This document shows positions 23,941 through 32,062 of a DNA stretch of 45,823 nucleotides, one piece after another. Source of the DNA: an uncultured Prevotella sp. (GTDB lineage: Bacteria; Bacteroidota; Bacteroidia; Bacteroidales; Bacteroidaceae); the NCBI GenBank assembly GCA_900315035.1, contig OMXO01000020.1:1-45823 (forward strand). The letters are read 5' to 3'. The notes below the pieces were generated by a model. It ran no database searches, had not been told where the DNA came from, and was given only the letters and a program-made list of their open reading frames with translations. Position 1 is the stretch's first letter. Each line of letters begins with the position of its first letter. The position numbers were made by a program, and so were the translations under genes.

Positions 23941-26139
23941 ATGAAGAAAACTATATTATTGCTTACATGCTTGTTGTGTTTTATGTATTCAGTCGATGTC
24001 TTGGCTCAAATACCGTTTGGAAAAGGTATGCTGACCATCAAGGCAGTAGCTAGAAATGCTGTTAGGATTCAGTATCGGGAACAGCCTGCTGTCAATGACA
24101 GTCTGCCAGACTGGCTTTACGTGAAACATGATGAAATGCTCAATCCAGACATCCAGACAGTGATTGATGCTCAGCGACAACAAGTCCGGGTGATGGATAA
24201 AACAGGCAAAACAATCTTTACAGGTGTTCGTCATCAGATGAATCAAGGTGAAGCAACCTTAGCATTCAAGTCAGAGGAAGATGAGTGCCTTTTCGGTCTT
24301 GGTCAGTTTCAGGATGATTATTCAAATGTACGTGGTCTGACCCGTCGTCTGACACAAGTAAATACCCAAATATCTATTCCGATGCTGCTCTCCAGCAAAG
24401 GCTATGGTATTCTTTGGAATAACTACGGATTGACTGATTTTAATCCTGCTGACCACTCTGTCGCTCTTGAAAAAAGCGAAGCTGCTGGCAAACGTGAGGT
24501 CGTTAATGTCACTTCAACAGATGGTGGACGACAGGAGATCCGTGAACAGCATATATACGAAGGCCTGTTGGATATTGATGAGGCAGGCGATTATTCTCTG
24601 ATGCTTGATGTCGGTCAGAAAATGGCGAGGCGACACCATCTGCTGATTGATAGTATAGCAGTTATTGATATGCAGAATCTGTGGTTGCCTCCTACAGCTT
24701 CTGTCATTGTCCATCTGGAACCAGGAAAGCATCATTTAAAAGCAGAACTCGCCAAGGGAGACGCTCCTATACTTTTTTATAAGAAGATAGTGGATGAGAC
24801 CGTATTCCGATCTCCAATTGCAACAGCTGTCGATTATACGGTGTTTATTGGAACACCCGATGAGATTATAGCCAGTTATAGAGAGCTGACAGGACCATGT
24901 CCGCAGATGCCTGATTGGGCATTGGGCTATATTCATTGTCGTGAGCGTTTTCATTCTTCAGAGGAAATCCTTCAGACGGCCAATCGTTTCCGTGAGGAAA
25001 AGATGCCTGTAAGTGTCTTGGTGCAAGACTGGCAATATTGGGGCAAACATGGTTGGAATGCCATGCAGTTCGATGAAGATCATTATCCTGACCCGAAGGC
25101 TCTTACAGACAGCCTTCATAAGATGGATATCCGACTCATGCTCAGTGTGTGGTCAAAGATTGACAAGACATCGGAAGTGGGTCGTCAGATGGAGCGCGAC
25201 CAATATTATATCCCAGGAACAGACTGGATAGATTTCTTTAATCCAGATGCTGCTGCATCCTATTGGAAAAACTTCAGGGAACGTCTGCTTCCTTTAGGTA
25301 TCGATGCTTGGTGGCAGGATGCTACAGAACCGGAGAATGACGACCTTGTCGGACGTCGCGTAAATGGTGGGAAATGGGCTGGAGAACAGGTGCGCAATGT
25401 GTATCCCTTATTGGTGAACAAGGCTGTCTATGAGGGCCTTGTGGCAGCAGGCAAAGAACCGATGATACTGACACGATGCGGCTTCCCGGGTATACAGCGT
25501 TATGGCTCTGCAATGTGGAGTGGTGATGTTGGTAATGACTGGAAGACTTTCCGCCGTCAGATTGTGGCAGGACTTGGTATGCAGGCTGCTGGTATTCCTT
25601 GGTGGACATATGATGCAGGCGGCTTTTTCCGTCCGTCTAATCAATATACCGACAGCGCTTATATTGAGCGGATGCTCCGTTGGATAGAAACGAGTGTCTA
25701 TCTCCCCCTGATGCGTGTTCATGGTTATATGAGCAATACTGAGCCATGGAACTATGGTGATGAGGCAAAGACCATTATTTCCAAGTGCTTGAAGGAGCGC
25801 GAGTGCCTGCGTCCTTATATTAAAGCATGTGCAGACAAGATAAGTTCAGAGGGCTACACCTTAATGCGCCCCTTGATCTTTGACTTCGCTGACGACCCGC
25901 AGGCCTTGCAGCAAAAATACGAATATATGTTTGGTCCTTCGTTGCTAATCAGCCCAGTGACAGAGTCGGGGGTTACAACGTGGAAGACCTATCTTCCCAA
26001 ATGTGATGGCGGCTGGTATGACTATCATACGGGCGTGCATTACAATGGTGGTCAGACGGTTACTACATCTGTGGATAAGTCGTTTATCCCTGTCTTCACA
26101 AGAGATAGGAACCTTGTCCTTCAAAACCAGACGAAGTAG
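23941..26139 (+). CDS. Glycoside hydrolase family 31 enzyme (alpha-xylosidase/alpha-glucosidase-like) with a PA14-like insert
   Basis: 732 residues. A signal peptide (to about residue 22, VLAQ) and an N-terminal beta-sandwich (ECLFGLGQFQDDYSNVRG at about 117-134) are interrupted by an insert (about 195-285) resembling a PA14-type carbohydrate-binding domain (IYEGLLDIDEAGDYSLML...LEPGKHHLKAEL). The catalytic barrel then follows: nucleophile Asp460 in WWQDATEPE and acid/base Asp529 in WSGDVGNDW, with GIPWWTYDAGGFF after it. PA14-bearing GH31 enzymes of Bacteroides act on xyloglucan side chains, so alpha-xylosidase is a fair guess; specificity cannot be read. No SusC/SusD or other glycosidase is adjacent. 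Only 4 bases separate its stop from the convergent SDR gene. Confidence 0.9.
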   Translation: MKKTILLLTCLLCFMYSVDVLAQIPFGKGMLTIKAVARNAVRIQYREQPAVNDSLPDWLYVKHDEMLNPDIQTVIDAQRQQVRVMDKTGKTIFTGVRHQMNQGEATLAFKSEEDECLFGLGQFQDDYSNVRGLTRRLTQVNTQISIPMLLSSKGYGILWNNYGLTDFNPADHSVALEKSEAAGKREVVNVTSTDGGRQEIREQHIYEGLLDIDEAGDYSLMLDVGQKMARRHHLLIDSIAVIDMQNLWLPPTASVIVHLEPGKHHLKAELAKGDAPILFYKKIVDETVFRSPIATAVDYTVFIGTPDEIIASYRELTGPCPQMPDWALGYIHCRERFHSSEEILQTANRFREEKMPVSVLVQDWQYWGKHGWNAMQFDEDHYPDPKALTDSLHKMDIRLMLSVWSKIDKTSEVGRQMERDQYYIPGTDWIDFFNPDAAASYWKNFRERLLPLGIDAWWQDATEPENDDLVGRRVNGGKWAGEQVRNVYPLLVNKAVYEGLVAAGKEPMILTRCGFPGIQRYGSAMWSGDVGNDWKTFRRQIVAGLGMQAAGIPWWTYDAGGFFRPSNQYTDSAYIERMLRWIETSVYLPLMRVHGYMSNTEPWNYGDEAKTIISKCLKERECLRPYIKACADKISSEGYTLMRPLIFDFADDPQALQQKYEYMFGPSLLISPVTESGVTTWKTYLPKCDGGWYDYHTGVHYNGGQTVTTSVDKSFIPVFTRDRNLVLQNQTK

Positions 26140-26143
26140 CGGT

Positions 26144-27160
26144 TTAGAAGTTTGCTTTTGCTTGTTCCAGAGTGTCGATGACTCGGTCGCACCATGCATC
26201 AAACTCTGGCTCTTCAACCTGCAGTTTAGGGTGACTCATCAGATAGGACACACAGCGGCGGACACCTTCATCAAAACGCGTGGTTGCCTGAAAGCCAGGT
26301 ACTGCGCGTTTTAGTTTGGTGCAGTCGAAGACAACGGTCACCGATTTGTCGCCTAGCAGGTTGCCTGTGAAGTCGTATTCCTTTGGTGCGATGGCGGCCA
26401 GAAAATCCGATGCAACATAGTATGGCTTGAATTCCACTCCCAATGCATTGGCTATACATTGATATATCTGATTCCATGTCAATTGTTCGTCGCTCATAAT
26501 CTGGAAGGCTTCACCAATAGTCTTTGGATTACCCAACAGTCCAATGAAACCTTTGGCAAAATCTTCATTCCATGTCAATGTCCACAATGAACTGCCATCG
26601 CCATTGACGATGACGGGTTTACCATCAATCATGCGTTTAAGCACCTGCCAACTACCTTTCAGACCATGCACGCTGACTGGCACACTACGCTCACAATAGG
26701 TATGGCTGGGGCGTATGATAGTTGCAGGGAAGCCGTTCTCACGATATTCCTTCATGAGGAGTTCCTCACAGGCTATCTTGTCTCGCGAGTATTGCCAGTA
26801 AGGATTAGCCAACGTCGTTCCTTCTGTAATAAAATGGCTGCGGGCTGGTTTGTTGTATGCAGATGCGGAACTGATGTATACATATTGCCTGGTGCGTCCT
26901 TTGAAAAGTCGGATGTCACGCTCAACCTGAGAGGGCAGGAAACCGATAAATTCGCAGACTGTATCAAACATCGTATCACCAATTTGGCGTAAGACTTCAG
27001 CCTCGTCGTTAATGTCGCAAATGATTTGTTTAACTCCTGTCGGCACTTCGTTTTTGCGATTGCCGCGATTCAGCAACCATAGGTCATGACCGCTTGCTGC
27101 CAATTGTCGGGTGATAGCACTGCTAATCGTCCCCGTTCCTCCAATAATAAGAATTCTCAT
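26144..27160 (-). CDS. NAD-dependent epimerase/dehydratase (atypical SDR)
   Basis: 338 residues. The N-terminal Rossmann motif GGTGTISSAITRQLA binds the dinucleotide. The usual YxxxK active site appears as YWQYSRDK around residues 120-127, and a Ser/Ala run (ISSASAY) precedes it, so the enzyme is probably active. It resembles the SDR family related to chloroplast CSP41 proteins and to nucleoside-diphosphate-sugar epimerases. Substrate unknown. It is monocistronic with its own promoter, divergent from the transpeptidase gene. Confidence 0.82.
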   Translation of the reverse strand: MRILIIGGTGTISSAITRQLAASGHDLWLLNRGNRKNEVPTGVKQIICDINDEAEVLRQIGDTMFDTVCEFIGFLPSQVERDIRLFKGRTRQYVYISSASAYNKPARSHFITEGTTLANPYWQYSRDKIACEELLMKEYRENGFPATIIRPSHTYCERSVPVSVHGLKGSWQVLKRMIDGKPVIVNGDGSSLWTLTWNEDFAKGFIGLLGNPKTIGEAFQIMSDEQLTWNQIYQCIANALGVEFKPYYVASDFLAAIAPKEYDFTGNLLGDKSVTVVFDCTKLKRAVPGFQATTRFDEGVRRCVSYLMSHPKLQVEEPEFDAWCDRVIDTLEQAKANF

Positions 27161-27187
27161 GAGCGTTTATTTTTGTATTTGTTGGTG

Positions 27188-27195
27188 CAAATATA
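27188..27195 (-). promoter_or_regulatory. -7 promoter element (TATATTTG) for the SDR gene
   Basis: Minus-strand TATATTTG, 27 bases before the start codon at 27160. Confidence 0.6.
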
Positions 27196-27258
27196 CAATT
27201 TTTGTTTCATCTGTACAACATATTTGACGAGATTCAGCGTTTTCTTAGAATTAATTTG

Positions 27259-27266
27259 TAACTTTG
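27259..27266 (+). promoter_or_regulatory. -7 promoter element (TAACTTTG) immediately before the transpeptidase gene
   Basis: TAACTTTG with only 5 bases (CACCT) to the ATG at 27272. Transcription would start at or next to the A of the start codon. Confidence 0.7.
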
Positions 27267-27271
27267 CACCT

Positions 27272-28381
27272 ATGAAGAAGTCGCTCACTACTCTTATTTG
27301 CTTATTGGTCTGTCTGTTCTCAGATGGGCAAGGTCTGCCTCAAGACGGTCCTTTGACTCTCCGTCCAATGTTACAACAATTGGGGGAAAGGTTACTCAAA
27401 GGAAAGACTGGGGCAATTGTGGCAATTAATCCTGCTAATGGTGAAATAATATGTTTGGCAACAAATACACCTCAAGGAACTAATGTCCGTCAAGCGATAG
27501 GTAAACCACAGGCGCCAGGCTCAACCTTCAAGACTGCTCAAGCATTGACTTTGCTATCAGAGGGCATAGTCACCCCAGAGACAACTGTTGAGTGTAATAA
27601 TGGTATTACAGATGGAAGTATTAAAGTGGGCTGCCACAAACATCGTTCACCACTCAATCTGAAAGATGCGCTGGCTCAATCTTGTAATACATGGTTTATC
27701 CTGAATTTCGGGTCGATGATCAATGATGAGTTTGTGTATGATTCAAAAGAATCGGCTGTCACTACATGGCGTTCTTACATGCAGTCGATGGGATTGGGTG
27801 GTCCGATGCATATAGACATCAAGGGAGAGGAAGGAGGATTGCTTGCCGGTGCTGACTATCTGAATCGTCGCTATAAGGACGGATGGGACGGCAAAACTAT
27901 CTGGTGGGCAGGTATGGGTCAAGGGGATGTTACTTGCACTCCACTTCAACTCTGCAACCTTGCCGTTACTATTGCCAATCGAGGCTGGTATTATATTCCC
28001 CATATCCATAAGGATACAAAGAATCAACGTTATCTCACAAAGCGCCATACAAAGGTAAAGCCTGAGGCCTATCCGCCAGTCGTAGAGGGAATGCGACTGG
28101 CGGTAGAACAAGGAACGGCTATGGGTATCAAAACAAGCTATTCTATCTGTGGCAAGACCGGTACAGTAGAGAATCCTGGTGAAGACCATTCTGTATTCAT
28201 CGCCTTTGCTCCTCAGAATAATCCTAAAATTGCTATCTGTGTCTATGTCGAACACGGCGGATTCGGAGCTGATTTAGCTGCTCCTATGGGAGGACTCGTC
28301 ATTGAACAGTATCTGAAGGGAAAACTCTCGGAAAACTCGGAATCTCGTGCCAAGCGTATAGCTGCAAAGGTTATCAAGTAG
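27272..28381 (+). CDS. Stand-alone penicillin-binding transpeptidase domain protein
   Basis: 369 residues. A signal peptide (MKKSLTTLICLLVCLFSDGQG) is followed directly by a transpeptidase domain with all three active-site motifs: S84-T-F-K87, S137-C-N, and K295-T-G in GKTGTVENPG. The last motif and SVFIAFAP resemble the PBP2/MrdA and FtsI class. Those proteins are about 600 residues with a membrane anchor and an N-terminal dimerisation domain; both are missing here, so this is a soluble or weakly attached periplasmic transpeptidase, carboxypeptidase or beta-lactam-binding protein. The start ATG sits right after the promoter. A longer upstream reading frame (to 27086) would run through the promoter and is rejected. 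Confidence 0.85.
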   Translation: MKKSLTTLICLLVCLFSDGQGLPQDGPLTLRPMLQQLGERLLKGKTGAIVAINPANGEIICLATNTPQGTNVRQAIGKPQAPGSTFKTAQALTLLSEGIVTPETTVECNNGITDGSIKVGCHKHRSPLNLKDALAQSCNTWFILNFGSMINDEFVYDSKESAVTTWRSYMQSMGLGGPMHIDIKGEEGGLLAGADYLNRRYKDGWDGKTIWWAGMGQGDVTCTPLQLCNLAVTIANRGWYYIPHIHKDTKNQRYLTKRHTKVKPEAYPPVVEGMRLAVEQGTAMGIKTSYSICGKTGTVENPGEDHSVFIAFAPQNNPKIAICVYVEHGGFGADLAAPMGGLVIEQYLKGKLSENSESRAKRIAAKVIK

Positions 28382-28393
28382 CCGTTGAGAGGA

Positions 28394-28780
28394 TTAGCCT
28401 CTTGCCATTTGATAGATCGCCCAAACCTTGATGTCGGGGTTGGCTACACCCATAGAGATGCACTTGCCAGAGTCGATGACACTGCCACCACCCACAGCGA
28501 GGATGAAATCGATACCTTCCTGATTGCATAGTTCAATACCCTTTTGTGCCAATGACAAACGGGGGTTGGGAACAACGCCTCCCAGAGTGACAAAGGGTAT
28601 GCTGGCCTCACTGAGCAGACTGCAGATCTTGTCGAGTAAGCCTGAGCGTACAGCACTTTGGCCGCCATAATGTACCAGCACTTTCGAGCCACCATACTTT
28701 TTTACTAAAAAAGCCACCTGCTCTTCCGATGATTTTCCAAACACCACTTCTGTTGGTGCGAAATAATTAAAATCCTTCAT
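28394..28780 (-). pseudogene. Iron-containing alcohol dehydrogenase, 3'-truncated remnant
   Basis: 128 residues that match the N-terminal third of YqhD/butanol-dehydrogenase-type iron alcohol dehydrogenases: FNYFAPTEVVFGKSSEEQV, the cofactor-binding GGVVPNPRLSLAQKGIELC and ILAVGGGSVIDSGKCISMG. Full-length members have about 380 residues. The iron-binding C-terminal domain with its histidines is absent: the frame stops after VWAIYQMARG, 12 bases from the end of the convergent transpeptidase gene. This is a deletion remnant; catalytic activity is very unlikely. It lies 18 bases after the Gfo/Idh/MocA gene and shares its transcript. Confidence 0.85.
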
Positions 28781-28798
28781 GTAGTTTTTGTATTAATA

Positions 28799-29794
28799 TT
28801 ATGTTTGATTATCCATTGGGTAGTGAACGCCCCATTTCTGGCGCAGACTATCCATAAGTTCCATCATGTATAAAGTTTCTTCGAGAGGCATTTCATGAAC
28901 TTCCAACTGCCCATTGATAAGTGCTTGCCGGCAGGCCAAGAACTGGTATTCATAGCCTGTAATCTGCTGGGGTACATGGATGTCTTCTACAAACAGCCGG
29001 TCGTGCTTGTTGACCGTTATCTTCTGTGGATTGTTGATATTGTCAATAATCAGGTTCCCATCTGTACCTGCTATCACACCGATGTTGTCACCTACGCAGG
29101 CTGCACTTGATTGCAAGTTACAAAGTAAACCGTCTGATAGTACCAGGCTTATAGCATTTGTCAGGTCCATACCAGTCTTGCTCTTTACACACAGGCTTTC
29201 AATCTGGACAATATCTGCTGGAAAGAACATCCTGACGAAATTAAGTGCATAGACGCCAAGGTCGAGTAGGGCACCTCCACAGAGATCAGGCTGCATGATG
29301 CGTGGCTTCTCACCCATTGAGTAGCCAAGGGTGGCAGTTAATAGCCGAGGTGTGCCAATGCGACCACTACTGATGAGGTTACGCACCATTCCGACAACGG
29401 GTTGATAGCGTGTCCAAATGGCTTCGGCTAAGAACACTTTGCGTTCACGGGCAATATCTACGATTTCTTGCGCCTGACGAAGATTGGCCATGAAGGCTTT
29501 TTCTACCAAGCATGGTTTGTCTGCCAGTATTGCCTCTTTCGTTACATCGTAATGGTGAGAGTGGGGCGTGGCTACATAGATAAGGTCAGCCTCTGGGTCG
29601 TTTATTAGTTCTGAGTACGATCCGTACGCCTTCGTTACATTCCATTTCTTAGCAAATGCCTCTGCTTTTTCCAAGGTGCGCGAGGCTATGGCGTAACACT
29701 CACAATCTGTGAGCCCGCCTAAAGTGATGGCTGCCCTTTCGGCTATCCATCCGGCACCGATGATGCCCACTCGCAATCGTCCGTCTTTAGTCAT
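28799..29794 (-). CDS. Gfo/Idh/MocA-family NAD(P)-dependent oxidoreductase
   Basis: 331 residues. The N-terminal Rossmann fold starts with RVGIIGAGWIAERAA, and YVATPHSHHYDVTKEAILADKPCLVEKAF carries the catalytic-loop Lys (EKAF, usually EKP). The C-terminal domain follows with GGALLDLGVYALNFV, the conserved Asp-containing motif. It resembles the dihydrodiol dehydrogenase/xylose dehydrogenase branch. The substrate is probably a sugar or cyclitol, but nothing shows which. It is the middle gene of an operon led by the secreted esterase (24-base gap). Confidence 0.88.
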   Translation of the reverse strand: MTKDGRLRVGIIGAGWIAERAAITLGGLTDCECYAIASRTLEKAEAFAKKWNVTKAYGSYSELINDPEADLIYVATPHSHHYDVTKEAILADKPCLVEKAFMANLRQAQEIVDIARERKVFLAEAIWTRYQPVVGMVRNLISSGRIGTPRLLTATLGYSMGEKPRIMQPDLCGGALLDLGVYALNFVRMFFPADIVQIESLCVKSKTGMDLTNAISLVLSDGLLCNLQSSAACVGDNIGVIAGTDGNLIIDNINNPQKITVNKHDRLFVEDIHVPQQITGYEYQFLACRQALINGQLEVHEMPLEETLYMMELMDSLRQKWGVHYPMDNQT

Positions 29795-29818
29795 GATTGT
29801 TGGAATATAATGTTATTA

Positions 29819-30793
29819 CTATTGTTTAGTTTTTGCATTTGTAGAGTTTATGTGAACTTCCTCCAGGAAATGTACCATCTTGTTCAGATTCTCTTCAGTG
29901 TACATAGCTGGTCCACCATGACTGCCTTCAGCAGGGAATGTGGCCTCGGTTTTCACGCCTGCAGCCTTCAGCAGTTCAAAGAATTTTTTCCCCTGACAGC
30001 CTGGTACTACGTTGTCTTTTTCACCATGGAAGATGATGATTGGCGGATCGTTAGAATCCACGTAGTTCGTAGCACTCAGACTCAAATACTTGTCGGGCTC
30101 CTTATCGAGTTTTGATGCTAACAGTACGTCCTCTGGCGAGTTGTCACCCATGGTGATGTGCTCACCACAGTCCATTGCTGTAAGGTCAACGGGCCCAGAC
30201 CAGTCGCAGGCTGCATTCACCATACTGCTCTCTTTGAGATGATTGCCAATTTGACCTTCGAGATCGATTTCGATAGTACCTACCTGAGTCTGTTTGGTGC
30301 CATTGGTGGTTGCTGCAGTTGAGGCCAGATGCCCACCAGAAGAGAAACCGCTGACGGCAATGAAGTGCGTGTCGAATCTATACTTTGCAGCCTCACCCCG
30401 AACGAAACGGATAACGGCTCGAATATCGTGTATCTGAGCAGGCCATTTTGCATCCATGCTCGAACGATGGTTTGGACAAACTACAGCGTAGCCTGCTTCG
30501 AGTAGTGACTTGACGATGGTGCCAAGGTCGGCCATGCCTTTGCTGTTATTACTAAACCATGCACTTCCATAGATGTGGATTACTACGGGATAACTTTCTT
30601 TCGTTTGTTTGGGCAGATAGATGTCGCAGGTGTGATAGGCTTGGTCGTCGCCAGCATAATTCACGTCTTTCCATTCCTGTGATGTCTCTAATTTGATTTC
30701 TGGGATCTGGAATCCTCCAAACCCACCAGCAGGCTGCGCCAAAGCCACCACGGCTGTGCATAGCAGAATAGTTGATAATACAGTCTTTTTCAT
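29819..30793 (-). CDS. Secreted alpha/beta hydrolase (esterase/lipase-like)
   Basis: 324 residues with a signal peptide (residues 1-19, VVALA-Q). The Ser nucleophile is in GFSSGGHLAS, the Asp in FHGEKDNVVP and the His in GSHGG, a complete triad in the right order. The fold resembles Bacteroides acetylxylan or feruloyl esterases of the BD-FAE type. The N-terminal HIYGSAWFS block stands where the oxyanion-hole HGGG motif is usually found, and its third Gly is replaced. A periplasmic carbohydrate esterase role is inferred from family and export. First gene of the operon with the oxidoreductase. Confidence 0.85.
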   Translation of the reverse strand: MKKTVLSTILLCTAVVALAQPAGGFGGFQIPEIKLETSQEWKDVNYAGDDQAYHTCDIYLPKQTKESYPVVIHIYGSAWFSNNSKGMADLGTIVKSLLEAGYAVVCPNHRSSMDAKWPAQIHDIRAVIRFVRGEAAKYRFDTHFIAVSGFSSGGHLASTAATTNGTKQTQVGTIEIDLEGQIGNHLKESSMVNAACDWSGPVDLTAMDCGEHITMGDNSPEDVLLASKLDKEPDKYLSLSATNYVDSNDPPIIIFHGEKDNVVPGCQGKKFFELLKAAGVKTEATFPAEGSHGGPAMYTEENLNKMVHFLEEVHINSTNAKTKQ

Positions 30794-30828
30794 TTCTTTT
30801 TAATATGCTATTTGATTATTTTTTTTTG

Positions 30829-30836
30829 CAAATGTA
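30829..30836 (-). promoter_or_regulatory. -7 promoter element (TACATTTG) for the esterase operon
   Basis: Minus-strand TACATTTG, 35 bases before the start codon at 30793. Confidence 0.6.
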
Positions 30837-30879
30837 CAAAAAAAAGATGGAATATCTATCATATTTGCAATTTTTTACT

Positions 30880-30887
30880 TAACTTTG
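30880..30887 (+). promoter_or_regulatory. -7 promoter element (TAACTTTG) for the porin gene
   Basis: TAACTTTG, 40 bases before the start at 30928; the divergent esterase promoter is 43 bases away. Confidence 0.65.
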
Positions 30888-30927
30888 CCCCCGCAAGGAC
30901 TAAATTTTCAATATAAACAATGACAAA

Positions 30928-32019
30928 ATGAAACGTAAAGCTTGCAATTGGAGAACGCTGGCAGTCTTACTGGCAGTGTTTAGTAGTGTTTCTGCCATGG
31001 GGCAACAGAAAGAGACAAAAGAGATTGACTGGAAAAAGGAACTCACCAGCCGCATTACCCTCAATGGTTATGCACAAGCAGGGTGGTCCTATCAGAATCC
31101 TAACGGGAAGGCTACCAATGCCTACAACCTTAAACGTACCCTACTATGGGCAAAAGCACGTATCACCGATAGATGGTCTTTCCTCTTTATGCATGATTTT
31201 TCGAGTGTTGTACAGGAATTCTATACAGACTATCGTATTTCCAATGACAATGCACTGACCGTCCGTCTCGGACAGTTCAAGCATTCCTTTTCAATGGAGA
31301 ACCCCCTTTCACCTACACAACTTGAACTGATTGATGTGTATTCACAAGCCGTTCTTTATTTGGCTGGTGAAGGCCCCGATCCTCTCCATGGCGTCAACTA
31401 TGGCCGTGATATGGGACTTGAGATATACGGAGATCTCGCAAAGGGCCTTTTTCATTATGAACTGGCTCTGATGAGTGGACAGGGTATTAACCGTAAAGAC
31501 CTGAATAATCAGAAAGACTTTATCGCTAAGTTAGAGGTTCGTCCTGTAGATGGACTCCGTTTTGTGGCTTCAACTTATCTTGGAACAGGTTGTGCTGTAA
31601 ATACGGCAACCTGGAATCCGGATATAAAAGTTGGCGATAATTATAAGCGAAACCGTTACAGTGTTGGTGCTGAGTACAAGACTGCACCATATACGGGTAG
31701 TAAATATAAGGAGGCCCGTCCTGCCAGTATTCGTGCAGAATGGCTTGGAGGTAAAGATGGTGATGTGTGTAGTCGTGGTGGCTATGTATCGACATCGATC
31801 CCTCTGGTAGATGCACTCGACTTGGTGGCAAGTGGCGAAACTTTCGATCGAAACACAAAAGTAGAAGGCTGGGATCAGACAAACTTGACGCTTGGCTTAC
31901 AATACTGGTTCTATAAGAAGTGCCGTCTGCAACTTCAATATACTCGTTGTCTCTGTGGCGAGAATATCAGTTCGAAGGATTATGATTGGCTACAAGCACA
32001 GGTGCAGGTGGCGTTTTGA
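30928..32019 (+). CDS. Outer-membrane porin, phosphate-selective OprO/OprP-like
   Basis: 363 residues. After a signal peptide (about 1-26, SAMGQ), the sequence alternates as in beta barrels. The block YTDYRISNDNALTVRLGQFKHSFSMENPLSPTQLELID, with the conserved VRLGQFKxPF-like motif, belongs to porins of the OprO/OprP family. The chain ends in a terminal Phe (QVQVAF). Despite the family name, many Bacteroidota members have no proven phosphate preference. A sodium:solute symporter follows 43 bases downstream, so the two may pass the same small anion across both membranes. Confidence 0.85.
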   Translation: MKRKACNWRTLAVLLAVFSSVSAMGQQKETKEIDWKKELTSRITLNGYAQAGWSYQNPNGKATNAYNLKRTLLWAKARITDRWSFLFMHDFSSVVQEFYTDYRISNDNALTVRLGQFKHSFSMENPLSPTQLELIDVYSQAVLYLAGEGPDPLHGVNYGRDMGLEIYGDLAKGLFHYELALMSGQGINRKDLNNQKDFIAKLEVRPVDGLRFVASTYLGTGCAVNTATWNPDIKVGDNYKRNRYSVGAEYKTAPYTGSKYKEARPASIRAEWLGGKDGDVCSRGGYVSTSIPLVDALDLVASGETFDRNTKVEGWDQTNLTLGLQYWFYKKCRLQLQYTRCLCGENISSKDYDWLQAQVQVAF

Positions 32020-32062
32020 ACATTTATAGTTAATAGATTGACAAGTAATATAATAGATAAGT

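Noticed and set aside
27086-27271. Longer N-terminus for the transpeptidase starting at 27086
   Set aside because: The added residues run through the -7 element and precede a normal signal peptide, so they are not translated.
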